NCBI GenBank assembly: GCA_029339195.1
Contig: JAPTJF010000206.1
Coordinates: 38,299-102,298, forward strand
Length of the DNA: 64,000 bases
DNA from: Micractinium sp. NFX-FRZ
Taxonomy: Eukaryota; Chlorophyta; Trebouxiophyceae; Chlorellales; Chlorellaceae
Direction: 5' to 3'
A model generated the notes under the pieces. That model saw only the letters and a program-made list of their open reading frames with translations. It searched no databases and was not told the origin of the DNA. How positions within the stretch are numbered: the stretch's first letter is position 1; the number at the start of each line of letters is the position of its first letter. Below, piece after piece: positions 11,701 to 20,905 of this stretch. Made by a program: the position numbers and the translations under genes.

Positions 11701-14700
11701 TGCCCGCCCCTGCCCTGCCACGTACAACGATATGGCGCTGCCGTGCCTGGCGCTGTTCACGCTGCGTCGGCATGGACATGCGGCCTCTCATTGCTGTTCC
11801 CTCACCACAGCTGCAGCGCCCCTGCAGACGACACCACGGCGCTGCTGCTGGGCCTGGTGTTCTGTCTCCTCACGCTGCCTGCAGTCGAGCACATCAGTTG
11901 TTCCCCTTGTTGTTGCTCTTCTCCCCACAACCTTGCATCTTTTCTTTCCTCCCCTCCCGCAGACGACACCATGGCGCTGCTGCTGGGCCTGGTGTTCTGC
12001 CTCATCTGCCCCATCATCGCCCCCATGGCGCTCCTGTACTTTGCAGTGGTGCACCTGGTGAGGGTGCTTGGGGGCATTGGGTGGTGCAGGTGCAGCAGCA
12101 GCTGCAGGCGTTCAGAAAGGGGTTCAGTGGGTTGGTGCACCTGGTGAGGCTTCTCATGAGGGTGGTGCAGCGGCAGCTGGGAAGCCGGGGGAACCCCTTG
12201 AGACCCGTCTCATATGCTTTGCAATGGTGCACCTGGTGAGGTGGCTTGGGGACACTGGGTGGTGCAGCACTAGCAGCCAGTGCTTGGGAGTCTGCACCTT
12301 GCATCCGCCGCTGGCGGGGTGGGCAACCGGGGACTCTCCAGCACATGTGGGCAACGGGGTGCTGTGGCAAAAGGTGTGGCAAAAGGTGCCGCCCATGGCG
12401 GGCCGCGCGCCTCACACTGCAAGGCAGCACTCCTGGCAAGCCCCCCTCACGGCCTGCCCACCTCCCCTCTGCCCCAAACACCAGCTGCTCACCCTGTCCC
12501 CACGCTGCCTCCCGCCCCCCCAGGTCTGGAAGTACCAGCTCCTGTACGTGAAGAGCCAGCGGTACCAGAGCGGCGGGCAGGCAAGCGCTGCGGTGCTGCC
12601 CGGGGGGCGTGGGAATGCAGTCCCAGCAAGCATGTGCAGAGGGCGGCCGCTTGCTGGGCTGGGACCGGCGGCTGTGCCACTGCATGAGCTCACACAATTT
12701 GGCTGGGGACGGTTGGCGCCACGGAGGGACGGCTGGCACCACTGGAGGGGCAGCTTTGCTTTGCCCCGGGGCGTGTGGCGCGACCTCTGGAGCAGCTGTG
12801 CTGTGCCCCATGAACATGAAGTGCCTCTTTTGTCCGACTGCCTGCCGACCTGCCCCACTTTCCCCCCCTTGGCCAGGCCTGGACCCGCGTGTTTGGCCAG
12901 ATCTGCTTCGCCCTCATGCTGTTCCAGGCAACAATGGTGGCCATACTGGGTGGGCGGGGTGGGGGAGGGGGGTGGGGTGGGGTGGGCTCCATGGGCGGGT
13001 GGGCGGTGGGGAGTGGATGGATTCTGTGGCCACCACTCTTCCCAACACAACTGCTTTTCCCACGCCCCTTGCACCCGCAGCCATCAAGCGGGCAGTGGTT
13101 ATATTATGAAAGGTGTCTCACTTAACTTCACGCCCCTGCCATCCTGTTGCGCTGCAGCCATCAAGCGGGCAGTGGCGCCGCCCCTCATCGTGCTGCCGCT
13201 GCTGCCCATCACCGCCGCCTTCTGGTGGTGGTGCCATGCCCTCTTCTGGCGCCCGCAGCAGGTGGGCCAGGGAAGGGGGTCCCGTCAGGGCAGGCACGAC
13301 AGGGATGGGTGAGGGTGCCTCGCCCTCTTCTGGCGCCCGCATGCTCACGGGCGGGTGCACAGAGCATGTGTTGGCGGCCCCCGGGGGAGGAAGCTGCCGG
13401 GCTGGGTGGCCTCGGCGCTTGCTGCCGGCTCCCGCTGCTTCCAACAGCCTGGGGGGAAGGTCAGCCCCTGCAGGCGCCTCTGAAGCTCCCAGGCTGCCCG
13501 TCAGTCTAACTATATAGTCACGCAGCAAGCTTTGCTTTCACGCCGCCTCAGTAGTTACAGCACCAGCCCTCCTCCCTTGCTGCAGACCCTGGCGCTGGCG
13601 GATGCCGCCAAGCTGCAGCTCCCGGAGACGGCAGCAAGCTTCAATTCCCGCCGCCATGTTACTAGTTACTGCACCAGCCCTCCTCCCTTGGCTGCAGACT
13701 TTGGCGCTGGCGGATGCTGCCCAGCTGGACCAGGAGGAGCAGGAGGAGGGGGGGCAGGATGAGGCAGGGCAGCAAGAAGGGTCGCAGGACGGCGAGCAAG
13801 GGCCGCAGCAGCCTGGGAGGTCAGCGGAGGCCAGCCGCGGCGCCGCAGGGAGCAAGGGCAGCAAGCCGGCGTCGCAGGTGTGTTGGCAGGATGGGCGCAT
13901 GTGGGCTTGCCACGTGTGCCCGGTCCATGCAGGCAGGCTTCCATTCCAGGGAGTTACGATCTCCCCCCCGCCGCTCAACCTGTCCCTTGCCTCCCACCTG
14001 GACCTGGGCTGCACTGCCACCCTCCCTGCCCTCGCACTATTGCGGACGTTTTCCATACCACACATCCTCCCCCGCAGCTCTACCTGTCCCTGCCTTCCAA
14101 CTTTTTCCTGGGCTGCACTGCCCCCCACCTCTGCCCCTGTCGCGGTACAGTAAAGCCCCTGCCGTTTTCCGTGACTTCCCCCTGCAGCTCTACCTGTCCC
14201 CCGCCTTCCGGCTGGACCTGGGGGCCGGGTTTGGGGCGCTGCTCTACGAGGCAGACCTGATGCTGGCATTCCTGGGCGGGGCCGGCTCTGCTGATGCCGG
14301 AGCGGAGCTGGAGGTGCGCTTTCCTGGGCATCGTGCATGCATGCATGCATACATGTATGCTCCTGTTGTGGCTGCATGTCAACAAGGGGGCAGGCAGGAG
14401 GAAGTTCGGCGGGCGCTGCCCTGTGACACCGACTGCATGCCTGGCCTGCGACGGGGGCCTTGGCGGTTTGCAGCCTGGCCTGCAGTTGCGCCAGCTGGCG
14501 ACGATGGCGGTGGAGGCTGCATAACCCCTCGCGCCCGTCCCCATCCCGTCGCTCCTCTCGTCTTCCAGCCGCCGCAGCTGCAGCCGACCGCCACGGAACA
14601 GGCTTCTACAAGATGTGCCTGCCTTCACTCACACACACCCTCCGGCCCTTTTACAAAAACACTTGCAGGCCCTGCAGCTGCGCCAGACCGCCACTGTGGA

Positions 14701-15082
14701 GGCAGCCTATGTCACCGCTGAGGAGGAGGCCAGGGACCCAGTGGGGGCGCCAGTGTCTGCCCAGGCCAGCTGGCTTGCCTCGGGCAGCAGGCGCAGCGCG
14801 TCCAGCGGGGGCGACGGCGTCGAGCGTGCGTCTCCGGAGGCGGCAGGGGAGCAGGGGCAGGGGCAGGGTCAGGGGCAGCTGCCGACGGGGCTGGTGATGC
14901 TGCACAATCCGGTGGCCGGCAGCGGGGGCGGCCCGCTGCACCGCCGGCGCAGCACCGCCGACAGCGGCGGCGTGGCGGCACCGGGGGCTGCTTCTGCCAC
15001 GGGGCGGGCCCAGAGCGTTGATGTGGAGCTGGGGGGAGGCGGGCCCAGGAGCCCCCAGGCTGGCCAGCTGGGCGGGGCATAA
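2784..15082 (+). CDS. OSCA/CSC1/TMEM63-type mechanosensitive cation channel
   Basis: Thirty exons, about 1115 aa: 2784-2786, 3089-3229, 3608-3720, 3969-4059, 4216-4365, 4642-4763, 5098-5161, 5597-5715, 6042-6178, 6393-6643, 6980-7066, 7235-7277, 7574-7665, 7930-8018, 8292-8397, 8666-8760, 8940-9036, 9519-9666, 10094-10152, 10479-10529, 10762-10835, 11020-11112, 11440-11513, 11963-12057, 12524-12580, 12877-12949, 13158-13261, 13698-13877, 14188-14313, 14669-15082. Domain order fits the family. TM1 is at about residues 2-22, followed by a conserved second span ending LPINLTGG (about 86-116). A PHM7-like cytosolic domain spans about 268-536 and ends SAFVTFKTRRAQ. The pore bundle is at about 568-876, with GTAAPQTAIFF and CPIIAPMALLYF. 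A hydrophilic tail runs from about 877 to the end. These proteins are stretch- or osmotically gated ion channels of the plasma membrane or organelles. Phases agree throughout. Four introns have GC donors (after 6643, 10529, 11112 and 12580). The first exon is only the ATG, so that start is the least certain point. Confidence 0.86.
5461..5629 (+). repeat. Duplicated 3' splice site of channel exon 8
   Basis: The segment at 5461-5499 (CCACAG plus the start of the exon) is repeated at 5591-5629, 130 bp downstream, where it is the real acceptor and exon start. The upstream copy has lost the downstream coding sequence. Confidence 0.75.
9412..9567 (+). repeat. Duplicated 3' splice site of channel exon 18
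   Basis: The start of exon 18 (9519, encoding SLLALNSLTAFFQG) is repeated exactly 100 bp upstream at 9419-9466 with its own CACAG acceptor. Only a few substitutions separate the copies over about 48 bp. The upstream copy then diverges into intron sequence. Confidence 0.85.
9990..10125 (+). repeat. Duplicated 3' splice site of channel exon 19
   Basis: GTGCAG plus about 28 exon bases at 9993-10028 recur 95 bp downstream at 10088-10122, where they form the real exon 19 start. The copied part is almost identical, so the event is young. Confidence 0.85.
11715..12010 (+). repeat. Three copies of the start of channel exon 24
   Basis: The real exon starts at 11963 (DDTMALLLGLVF). A close copy with its own CAG starts at 11828 (DDTTALLLGLVF in the same reading), and a more decayed one begins near 11721. 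Only the last copy continues into the membrane span that the family requires. Confidence 0.8.
12046..12245 (+). repeat. Copies of the channel exon 24 donor site
   Basis: The exon end and donor reading GTGCACCTGGTGAGG at 12049-12063 recur at about 12136-12150 and 12228-12242. The third copy also keeps the preceding TTTGCA. These are donor-side duplications within intron 24. Confidence 0.75.
13549..13727 (+). repeat. Duplicated intron end plus start of channel exon 28
   Basis: About 66 bp at 13549-13615 (pyrimidine tract, CTGCAG and exon start encoding LALADAA) recur at 13661-13727. The second copy is the acceptor that keeps phase with exon 29. Confidence 0.8.
13970..14230 (+). repeat. Three copies of the start of channel exon 29
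   Basis: Sequence encoding LYLSPAFRLDLG at the real exon (14188) has earlier copies at about 13973 and 14078. Each is followed by a GGGCTGCACTGCC segment that the real exon lacks. The two upstream copies are therefore closer to each other than to the exon. Confidence 0.75.
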
Positions 15083-15794
15083 GGGCCTGCTGAGCCAGCA
15101 GCCCAGCATGGCTGCCACCCCGGCGGGCGAGTTCAGGGCGTGGAGCTAGGCTGGGCAGCTGGACGGGGCACGGCGTGCAGGGGCGGGCGCCGCCTGTTCG
15201 GACGGCTGCGGCACTTGGAGCCCTGCAGGCAGTCCTGTCATCGCGCCGCAGTACTGCTGCTGCCGCAGGGTTTGCCTGGCGAAGTTGGCGAAGCTCCTTT
15301 CTCACATTGCATGGTACACTCTGCCCCTGCCTGCCTCCACGCTGTCGATCAGCACCAGAATTGTTCTTGCCAAAGGGGCGGACAGAAAACGGACCAGTGC
15401 AAGCGCAAGTGCTTTAAGAGGGTATGACGTCATGCTTGAGCAGAGAAGGAGCCTTTTAAAAGTGTTGCTTGCTGCCAACACAGTGATCAGCTGCCGCCGC
15501 TGCCTGCCGCCTGCAAGTTGCGGCAAGCGCCAGCGCGAGTTTGGCGGCACCGCTGTCTCCTGCTCCCACCAGCGGGCCGGGACACCGTTGAACGGCAACA
15601 GGGATGCAAGGGGAGGCGTCTGGGTAAGGGGGGCGGGGCTTGCTTGCAGGATGAAGCTGGTGACTGGGTTGCAAACACAACCATGCGCCCGCTGGCTGCC
15701 AGCATGGGCGCCTCTTAAACTTACCCCATCCCTTCCCTCCACCTTTCGCGATCCAACATCTACTTCCAACGCTCTCACACATCTCCACACACTT
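15083..15794 (+). other. Intergenic between channel and first thioredoxin-like gene
   Basis: An open frame runs through from 15285, but its residues before the Met at 15795 show no targeting or domain signal. I read the stretch as 3' UTR plus promoter. Confidence 0.45.
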
Positions 15795-16988
15795 ATGCAG
15801 TTCACTTCCCTGCTCAACAGGCCAAACCCCGCAGCCGCGCCCGGCGCCCTCCCCCGGCGCAGCCGGCGAGAAGTGCTGCTGCAGCTGGCAGGCCTCACGG
15901 CAGCTCATTTCACCGGCCCGGAGCTTGCAGCGAAGGCGCTGGCAGAAACTTCCTGCGATGACCCGCTCTTAGAGGAGGCAGTGGAGCAAGTAGTCCTGCT
16001 CACAGCTGCAGCACTTACGCAGCGCTTTCAGCAGGCACGCCGCACCAGCTGCAGCGCGCAGAACCCCACCCGCCGGGGGCTGCTGCCCACTAGTGCCGCG
16101 GTCCCTGCAGTACCCACGGCGCCCGCTCCCGCACCGCCCCCGCCGGCGCCGGCGCCGGCCGTCCTGCAGGTGCGCCCTCCTGCTGCCTTGCCCTACTACC
16201 TGCCCTGCATGCCACATAGTAAACTTGCATGTGCTGGCTGGCTGACTGCTTGGCTGGCCTGCCGGTGCATGCGGCAGGGAGACGGCACCCGGGTGATGGT
16301 GCAGACTAGGTTGGGGTCGGCTGCCCCACCGCAGTGCGTCCTTATGACCCATGCCTCATCCTCCCCTCTGGCCCCGCTTCCTGTCCACCCCTCGCCCGCT
16401 TGCCACCCATGCCTCACCCTCCCCTCTGGCCCCACTTCCTCTCCGCCCTCACCCTCGCAGGTGTCCACCGCTACAGAGCTGCAGCAGCTGCTGGCCCAGC
16501 ACACCGGCCGCCTCGTGGTGGCGCACTTCTCCGCTGCCGGCTGCCCCGCCGCCGCCGCCTTCAACCCTTGGCTCGACCAGGCCGCCCGCCGCTTCCCGGC
16601 AGCCCTCTTCCTGCGCATCGCCACCCCGGCGGCAGCAGAGGCAGCAGAGGCAGCGGTGCCAGCACTCGAGAGCCTGCCTGCCTCTGGGATGCTGGAGGCG
16701 GTGCCCATCGGCCCGGTGCCCTGCACCCTGCTGCTCCACGGCGGCCGGGTGCTGCAGCGCCTCGACCACGCCACCAGCAGCAGCGGCAGCAGCTGCTGCA
16801 GCAGTGACTCGTTCCCAGAGGCTGCACCCACAGCAGCAGCAGCGTCCGCACGGCAGCCTGCCGTCCACGCAGCGGCCGCGGCGCGGCAGCTGCACTCTGC
16901 GCTGCTCGGCGCCACACTGCAGGCGCGGCTGCTGCGTGCCGACTGCGCAGTGCCCACCGGCTGCCCCCCCGCGCGGGTGTACGCGTGA
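15795..16988 (+). CDS. Thioredoxin-like protein A, probable thylakoid lumen
   Basis: Exons 15795-16169 and 16461-16988 join in phase 0, giving 300 aa. The N-terminus begins MQFTSLLNRP, followed by RRSRREVLLQLAG, a hydrophobic stretch and AKALA. This is a bipartite plastid pattern with a twin-Arg lumen signal and an AxA cleavage site. After a Pro/Ala linker, residues from about 126 form a thioredoxin-like fold: LVVAHFSAAGCPAAAAF replaces the classical WCGPC motif, and PVPCTLLLHGGRVLQRL is the cis-Pro/beta region. Only one active-site Cys remains (CPAA), so a dithiol reductase role is unlikely; a monothiol or structural role is inference. A near paralogue follows at 18651. Imperfect copies of CCCATGCCTCA lie in the intron near 16342 and 16405. 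Confidence 0.72.
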   Translation: MQFTSLLNRPNPAAAPGALPRRSRREVLLQLAGLTAAHFTGPELAAKALAETSCDDPLLEEAVEQVVLLTAAALTQRFQQARRTSCSAQNPTRRGLLPTSAAVPAVPTAPAPAPPPPAPAPAVLQVRPPAALPYYLPCMPHSKLACAGWLTAWLACRCMRQGDGTRVMVQTRLGSAAPPQCVLMTHASSSPLAPLPVHPSPACHPCLTLPSGPTSSPPSPSQVSTATELQQLLAQHTGRLVVAHFSAAGCPAAAAFNPWLDQAARRFPAALFLRIATPAAAEAAEAAVPALESLPASGMLEAVPIGPVPCTLLLHGGRVLQRLDHATSSSGSSCCSSDSFPEAAPTAAAASARQPAVHAAAAARQLHSALLGATLQARLLRADCAVPTGCPPARVYA

Positions 16989-18650
16989 CCCTGGCGCTGT
17001 CGTGACCCTGAGCCGAACCCACCTTGCGTTCATTCATTCATTCCTTGCCCTGCTCCCCGATCCAACCAGCATTCCCTCTCCCACTCGTCAGCTACCCCAC
17101 CAAGGTGCCGTGATCCTCCTTGCTTGTTTCATCAAACTGCAAGTTCCAGCAGTGCTTCTCCTTGTTACAGACTGAAAACAGCCGCTGACCTGGCCCCATG
17201 CTTGTGATCATCCCCACTTCCTGCACCTCTTTTATGCTTGCCCCCGCCCACCCCGCCTCATCCACTGCACCCGCAGCACGCCCCGCCCCCACTCGCACGT
17301 TCCACTGCACACTGCCCGCCACGTCAACTCGACTCAAGGGCAGCCCCTCCCCGTTTCGTGACCCCCCCATAGCTCACACTTTTGCATTTACAGAGCGTGG
17401 CCATGCTTCACTCACCCTTATCACTCATACACACATTCCAAACCTCTGTAACTTCCTGGCTCTTTGAGCTGGCAGCATCCCCGGCGTGGGCCACAGGCCT
17501 CCACTAGTGTGGATCCCTGAGTAGGTGTATGCAGCTTTCCGGCTGACTGGTACTGTTCCTGGCAGTGTGGCCTGCAAAGTTTCTGTGGTGTTGAGTACAA
17601 GGTAGCATGACGGGTGTCAGGAGCAGTGCTGCTGCCTAGCAGCCACCTGGCGGAGCACGGAGCCAAGCTCTTGGGGGGCAATGCCAGGGCGGTGAGGCAG
17701 TTGCTGGTTCCAGCACTGGGGATCAGTGGCGGGCCCCTTGTGTGCCCATGGGTGGCTGCGTGTGCAGTGCAGCGCAGCGCAGCACGCATGTTGGGCTGGT
17801 GACGGCGGGGCGTAGGGTTTGGACACCCTTGCCTCACTGCAACCTCGACAACCTTGGCTCGCCATGAGCGCTCCCAGCGGGCCACACACCCGAGAGAAAA
17901 GCGGGATCCGTGCGCGGGTAATGCCAGGGATGCCAAGCAACCCCTGAATGCTGCCGCCCGGGCGGCCCTGGGTTCTGCCAGTATCCAGGATACCGGCGCC
18001 GCCAGACTGCCAGACGTGCGGTGATGTGCCATACACCCGCTCCCCATCTGTTTGTCGGCTCTAAAACCGACACGAACAAAAAGGGCCACGCAGGCAGCGC
18101 AACCTGCCAGGCGTGGGTTGAGTGGTGGCTGGGCAGACGGCTGCCCATGGCAGGGGGGCAAGCCTGTTCCTGCTTACAGCTGCCCAGCCGTAGCATTCAT
18201 GCCCGGCCCACCCCCATGCCAAGCGCTAGGCTGGGTGGCAACCTGCGAAACATGATCCGCCTCCTGGGTTCCATGCCTCTCAATAAACGCAGTTTGGATT
18301 GAATGCAGGAAGAGCAGGGAACACTTCTCTGTTTCAGGCCGGCAGTCACACGGCGCCGCTGCCGCCGCCATCTGGCGGGAGTGCCTGTTGAGTGGGCGGC
18401 CAGCCGCACCCTGCGGCACGCTGGCGACACGCCTTGGAGGAGGCAAATGGCCCTGTTCGTCAAGGGGTTTCAGGGTCCTCCCATGCTTGGTCCGGCATTT
18501 GCAACACGCCGGAAGTGGTGTGCCGCCGGAAGTGCCGGATGGCCGGATGGCCGCGTCGGAAGGGTCGCTTGAGCACACCGCCCGCTCGTCCGACCCATTA
18601 TTTCTGCGATCCCAATTCCAATTGACCCTCATAGGCACACATACACATAC
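16989..18650 (+). other. Intergenic between the two thioredoxin-like genes
   Basis: Probable 3' UTR of gene A with a TGTAA at 17447-17451, then about 1.1 kb with no recognisable exon on either strand, then the promoter of gene B. A minus-strand open frame at 17421-18161 has no family-like segments. Confidence 0.5.
17447..17451 (+). terminator. TGTAA-type polyadenylation signal
   Basis: TGTAA lies 459 bases after the stop of thioredoxin-like gene A, at the same relative position as the motif after gene B (460 bases). Confidence 0.45.
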
Positions 18651-19811
18651 ATGCAGTTCACCTCTCTGCTCTCCCGGCCCCACGCGGCCGCAGCGCCCGG
18701 TATACTCTCCCTGCGGCATAGCCGGCGGGACATGCTGCTGCAGCTTGCAGGCCTTGCAGCAGCTCACTGGACGGGGCCCGAGCTCGCCGCCAAAGCGTTC
18801 GCAGAGGTCTCCACTGATGACCCAATTTCCGAGGAGGGCATGGAGCAAATTGTCCTCCTCCCTGCCTCAGCAGTCACGCAGAGCAGCAATCAGACGAGCG
18901 GCATGAGCGCGCGGGTGTCCACGCGCCGGGGGCTGATGTCCCCCACCGCCGTCCCGCCGCCCCCGACAGCTTCCGTGCCCCCGCCGCCCCAGGCGCCGGC
19001 CGTCCTGCAGGTGCGCCCTCCTGCTGCCTGGCCCTACCAGCGGCCCACCCATCCTGCCTGCGCTTGCATCTTAACCCGCTGCTTGCCTGACTGGCCTGCC
19101 GGTGCTGAAATGACCCACCCTGTGCCCCGAGTGGCCATTCATGCATTTTCTGCCCCTTGCCGCTCCCACCGCCGCACCCCTATCTGACTAATTGTGCCCC
19201 CCTCATTCGTGACCCTCCGGTCCCTGACACCCCCCTCTGCCTCTCCACCCCTTGCCCCGCAGGTGTCCACCGCCGCAGAGCTGCAGCAGTTGCTGTCTCA
19301 GCACACCGGCCGCCTCGTAGTGGCGCACTTCTGCGCTGCCGGCTGCCCCGCCGCCGCCGCCTTCAACCCTTGGCTCGACCAGGCCGCCCGCCGCTTCCCG
19401 GCAGCCCTCTTCCTGCGCGTCGCCACCCCGGTGGCAGCAGAGGCAGTAGCAATGGCAGATCCAGCGACAGCAGCAGCAGCGGCAGCAGCCGACGCTGGGC
19501 TGCCAGCAAGGCTGGAAGCGGTGCCCATCGGCCCGCTGCCCTGCACCCTGCTGCTCCACGGCGGCCGGTTGCTGCAGCGCCTCGATCTGGCCAGCAGCAG
19601 CAGCAGCAGCAGCAGCGATGAGCTTGAAGAGGCCGCTCGCGCACCCGCCGCCGCAGCAGCAACAGCAGCAGCTTGGCAGCCCGCCGTTGAGGCTGCAACC
19701 GCTGCGCGCCAGCTGCATGCCGCGCTGCTCGGCGCCACCCTGCAGGCGCGGCTGCTGCGCGCCGACTGCGCGATGCCCAGGGGGCTCACCCCTGCGCTGG
19801 TGTACGCGTGA
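18651..19811 (+). CDS. Thioredoxin-like protein B, tandem paralogue
   Basis: Exons 18651-19010 and 19263-19811 join in phase 0, giving 302 aa. It aligns with gene A end to end: MQFTSLLSRP start, SRRDMLLQLAG twin-Arg signal, WTGPELAAKAFA, a Pro-rich linker, then the thioredoxin-like domain. Its active-site region is HFCAAGCPAAAAF, so the first Cys replaces the Ser of gene A and makes a CxxxC pair absent there. A poly-Ser run and Ala-rich segments separate the last two strands from the C-terminus, which ends in the shared LLGATLQARLLRADCA block. The intron lies at the same codon and begins with near-identical sequence, which points to a recent tandem duplication. Lumen location is inferred. Confidence 0.72.
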
Positions 19812-20905
19812 CCCTGGCGCTGCCGTGTCTTGGCGCCTGCAACCCTGCCCTTCCCAGTTTTCCCCTTGCCCATTTCTTCCCCTCCCCTTCCCCCAATTCA
19901 ATTAGCATTTCCCACTCTTCATATCCCTGTCAGCCCATCCCCGCCCAGCCACCCCGTGTGCGGTTTCAGAGCCGACCTCTGTCTGTGCTCAACATGGCAG
20001 TCATCTCCTCATGCTGCAGCCTCACACCCGCCGCCGGTGCGCTGAATCTCCCGCGTTCACCATCCCCCCCACCCCCTCATCGCCCCCAGGGCACCGTGCG
20101 CCCTTGCGCCCGCCCCTGCCGCACCCGCCCCATCTCCTGTACGCCCTGGCACGCCCCTCCCTATAACCTCTCTTATCTTTTACGGCATCCCGCCTGCCAC
20201 TCCCATGTCTGCCCTTCCTCATGCCGGCGCGCCCCTCCCACGCCCAGTTTTGCCCCCTTGCATTGCGGCCTGTAATCACTTTCAATTCCAATTTGTTGCC
20301 GCAGCAGTGTTGCATATGAACCACCAGATCTCTTTCAGAATGAAGAACGGCATTTCATTTCTTGTAACAACCTCCAGCCAGCAGCCTTGGTGCGGTTAGC
20401 GCTGACAGGGGCCTGTGGCGGATGGTCATGCCGGCAGCCAGCACTCTTGGACTTCGGAAGGGTCTGCCGGGTGCGGCCCCGAGAGTCTGCACCTGGCTGA
20501 TAATTTGTGCTGCAGGGACTAATGCTGCAGTGCAGGCCAAGTGGCGGACCATGCTCTTGCTGAACGGCAGCAATGTCCGCCCGCCCTGCAGCGGTCCCGG
20601 CACCACTGGGTGGCGGCAGCAGGCGGCGGAGCGCCGCCGGTGGTCCACCTGCGCCTGCACGGGGGCGACTGCTCACGTGGGAATCGCATCTGCTCCGAAT
20701 GCCACGTAAATCAGGGCCTGGCGTCGCTGAAATTCCGCACTGCGTCACGCGTGCTTCGCTCAGCCGCTGCGCGGCGTATCGTGATTGGGACGCTCGAGGA
20801 GCCCTCACCCTACTCCTCGACACTCTCCATCCCATCCTCGACACTCTGTTGGCACGCTGCAAGCGTTCTAACGGGCCACATCCGAGAGGGAGACGCGCAG
20901 AAACT
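19812..20905 (+). other. Intergenic between thioredoxin-like B and the mTERF-like gene
   Basis: Pyrimidine-rich 3' UTR up to a TGTAA at 20271-20275. The remaining 600 bp hold no recognisable exon. Open frames on both strands (for example minus 20335-20916) have Arg/Pro/Ala-rich composition with no domain. Confidence 0.45.
20271..20275 (+). terminator. TGTAA-type polyadenylation signal
   Basis: TGTAA lies 460 bases after the stop of thioredoxin-like gene B, matching the spacing at gene A. Confidence 0.45.

Noticed and set aside
15285..15794. Upstream in-frame extension of thioredoxin-like gene A
   Set aside because: The paralogue has no matching extension, and the targeting peptide begins at the Met at 15795, as in gene B.
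17421..18161. Minus frame of 246 codons between the thioredoxin-like genes
   Set aside because: No recognisable motif, and no splice-compatible neighbours.
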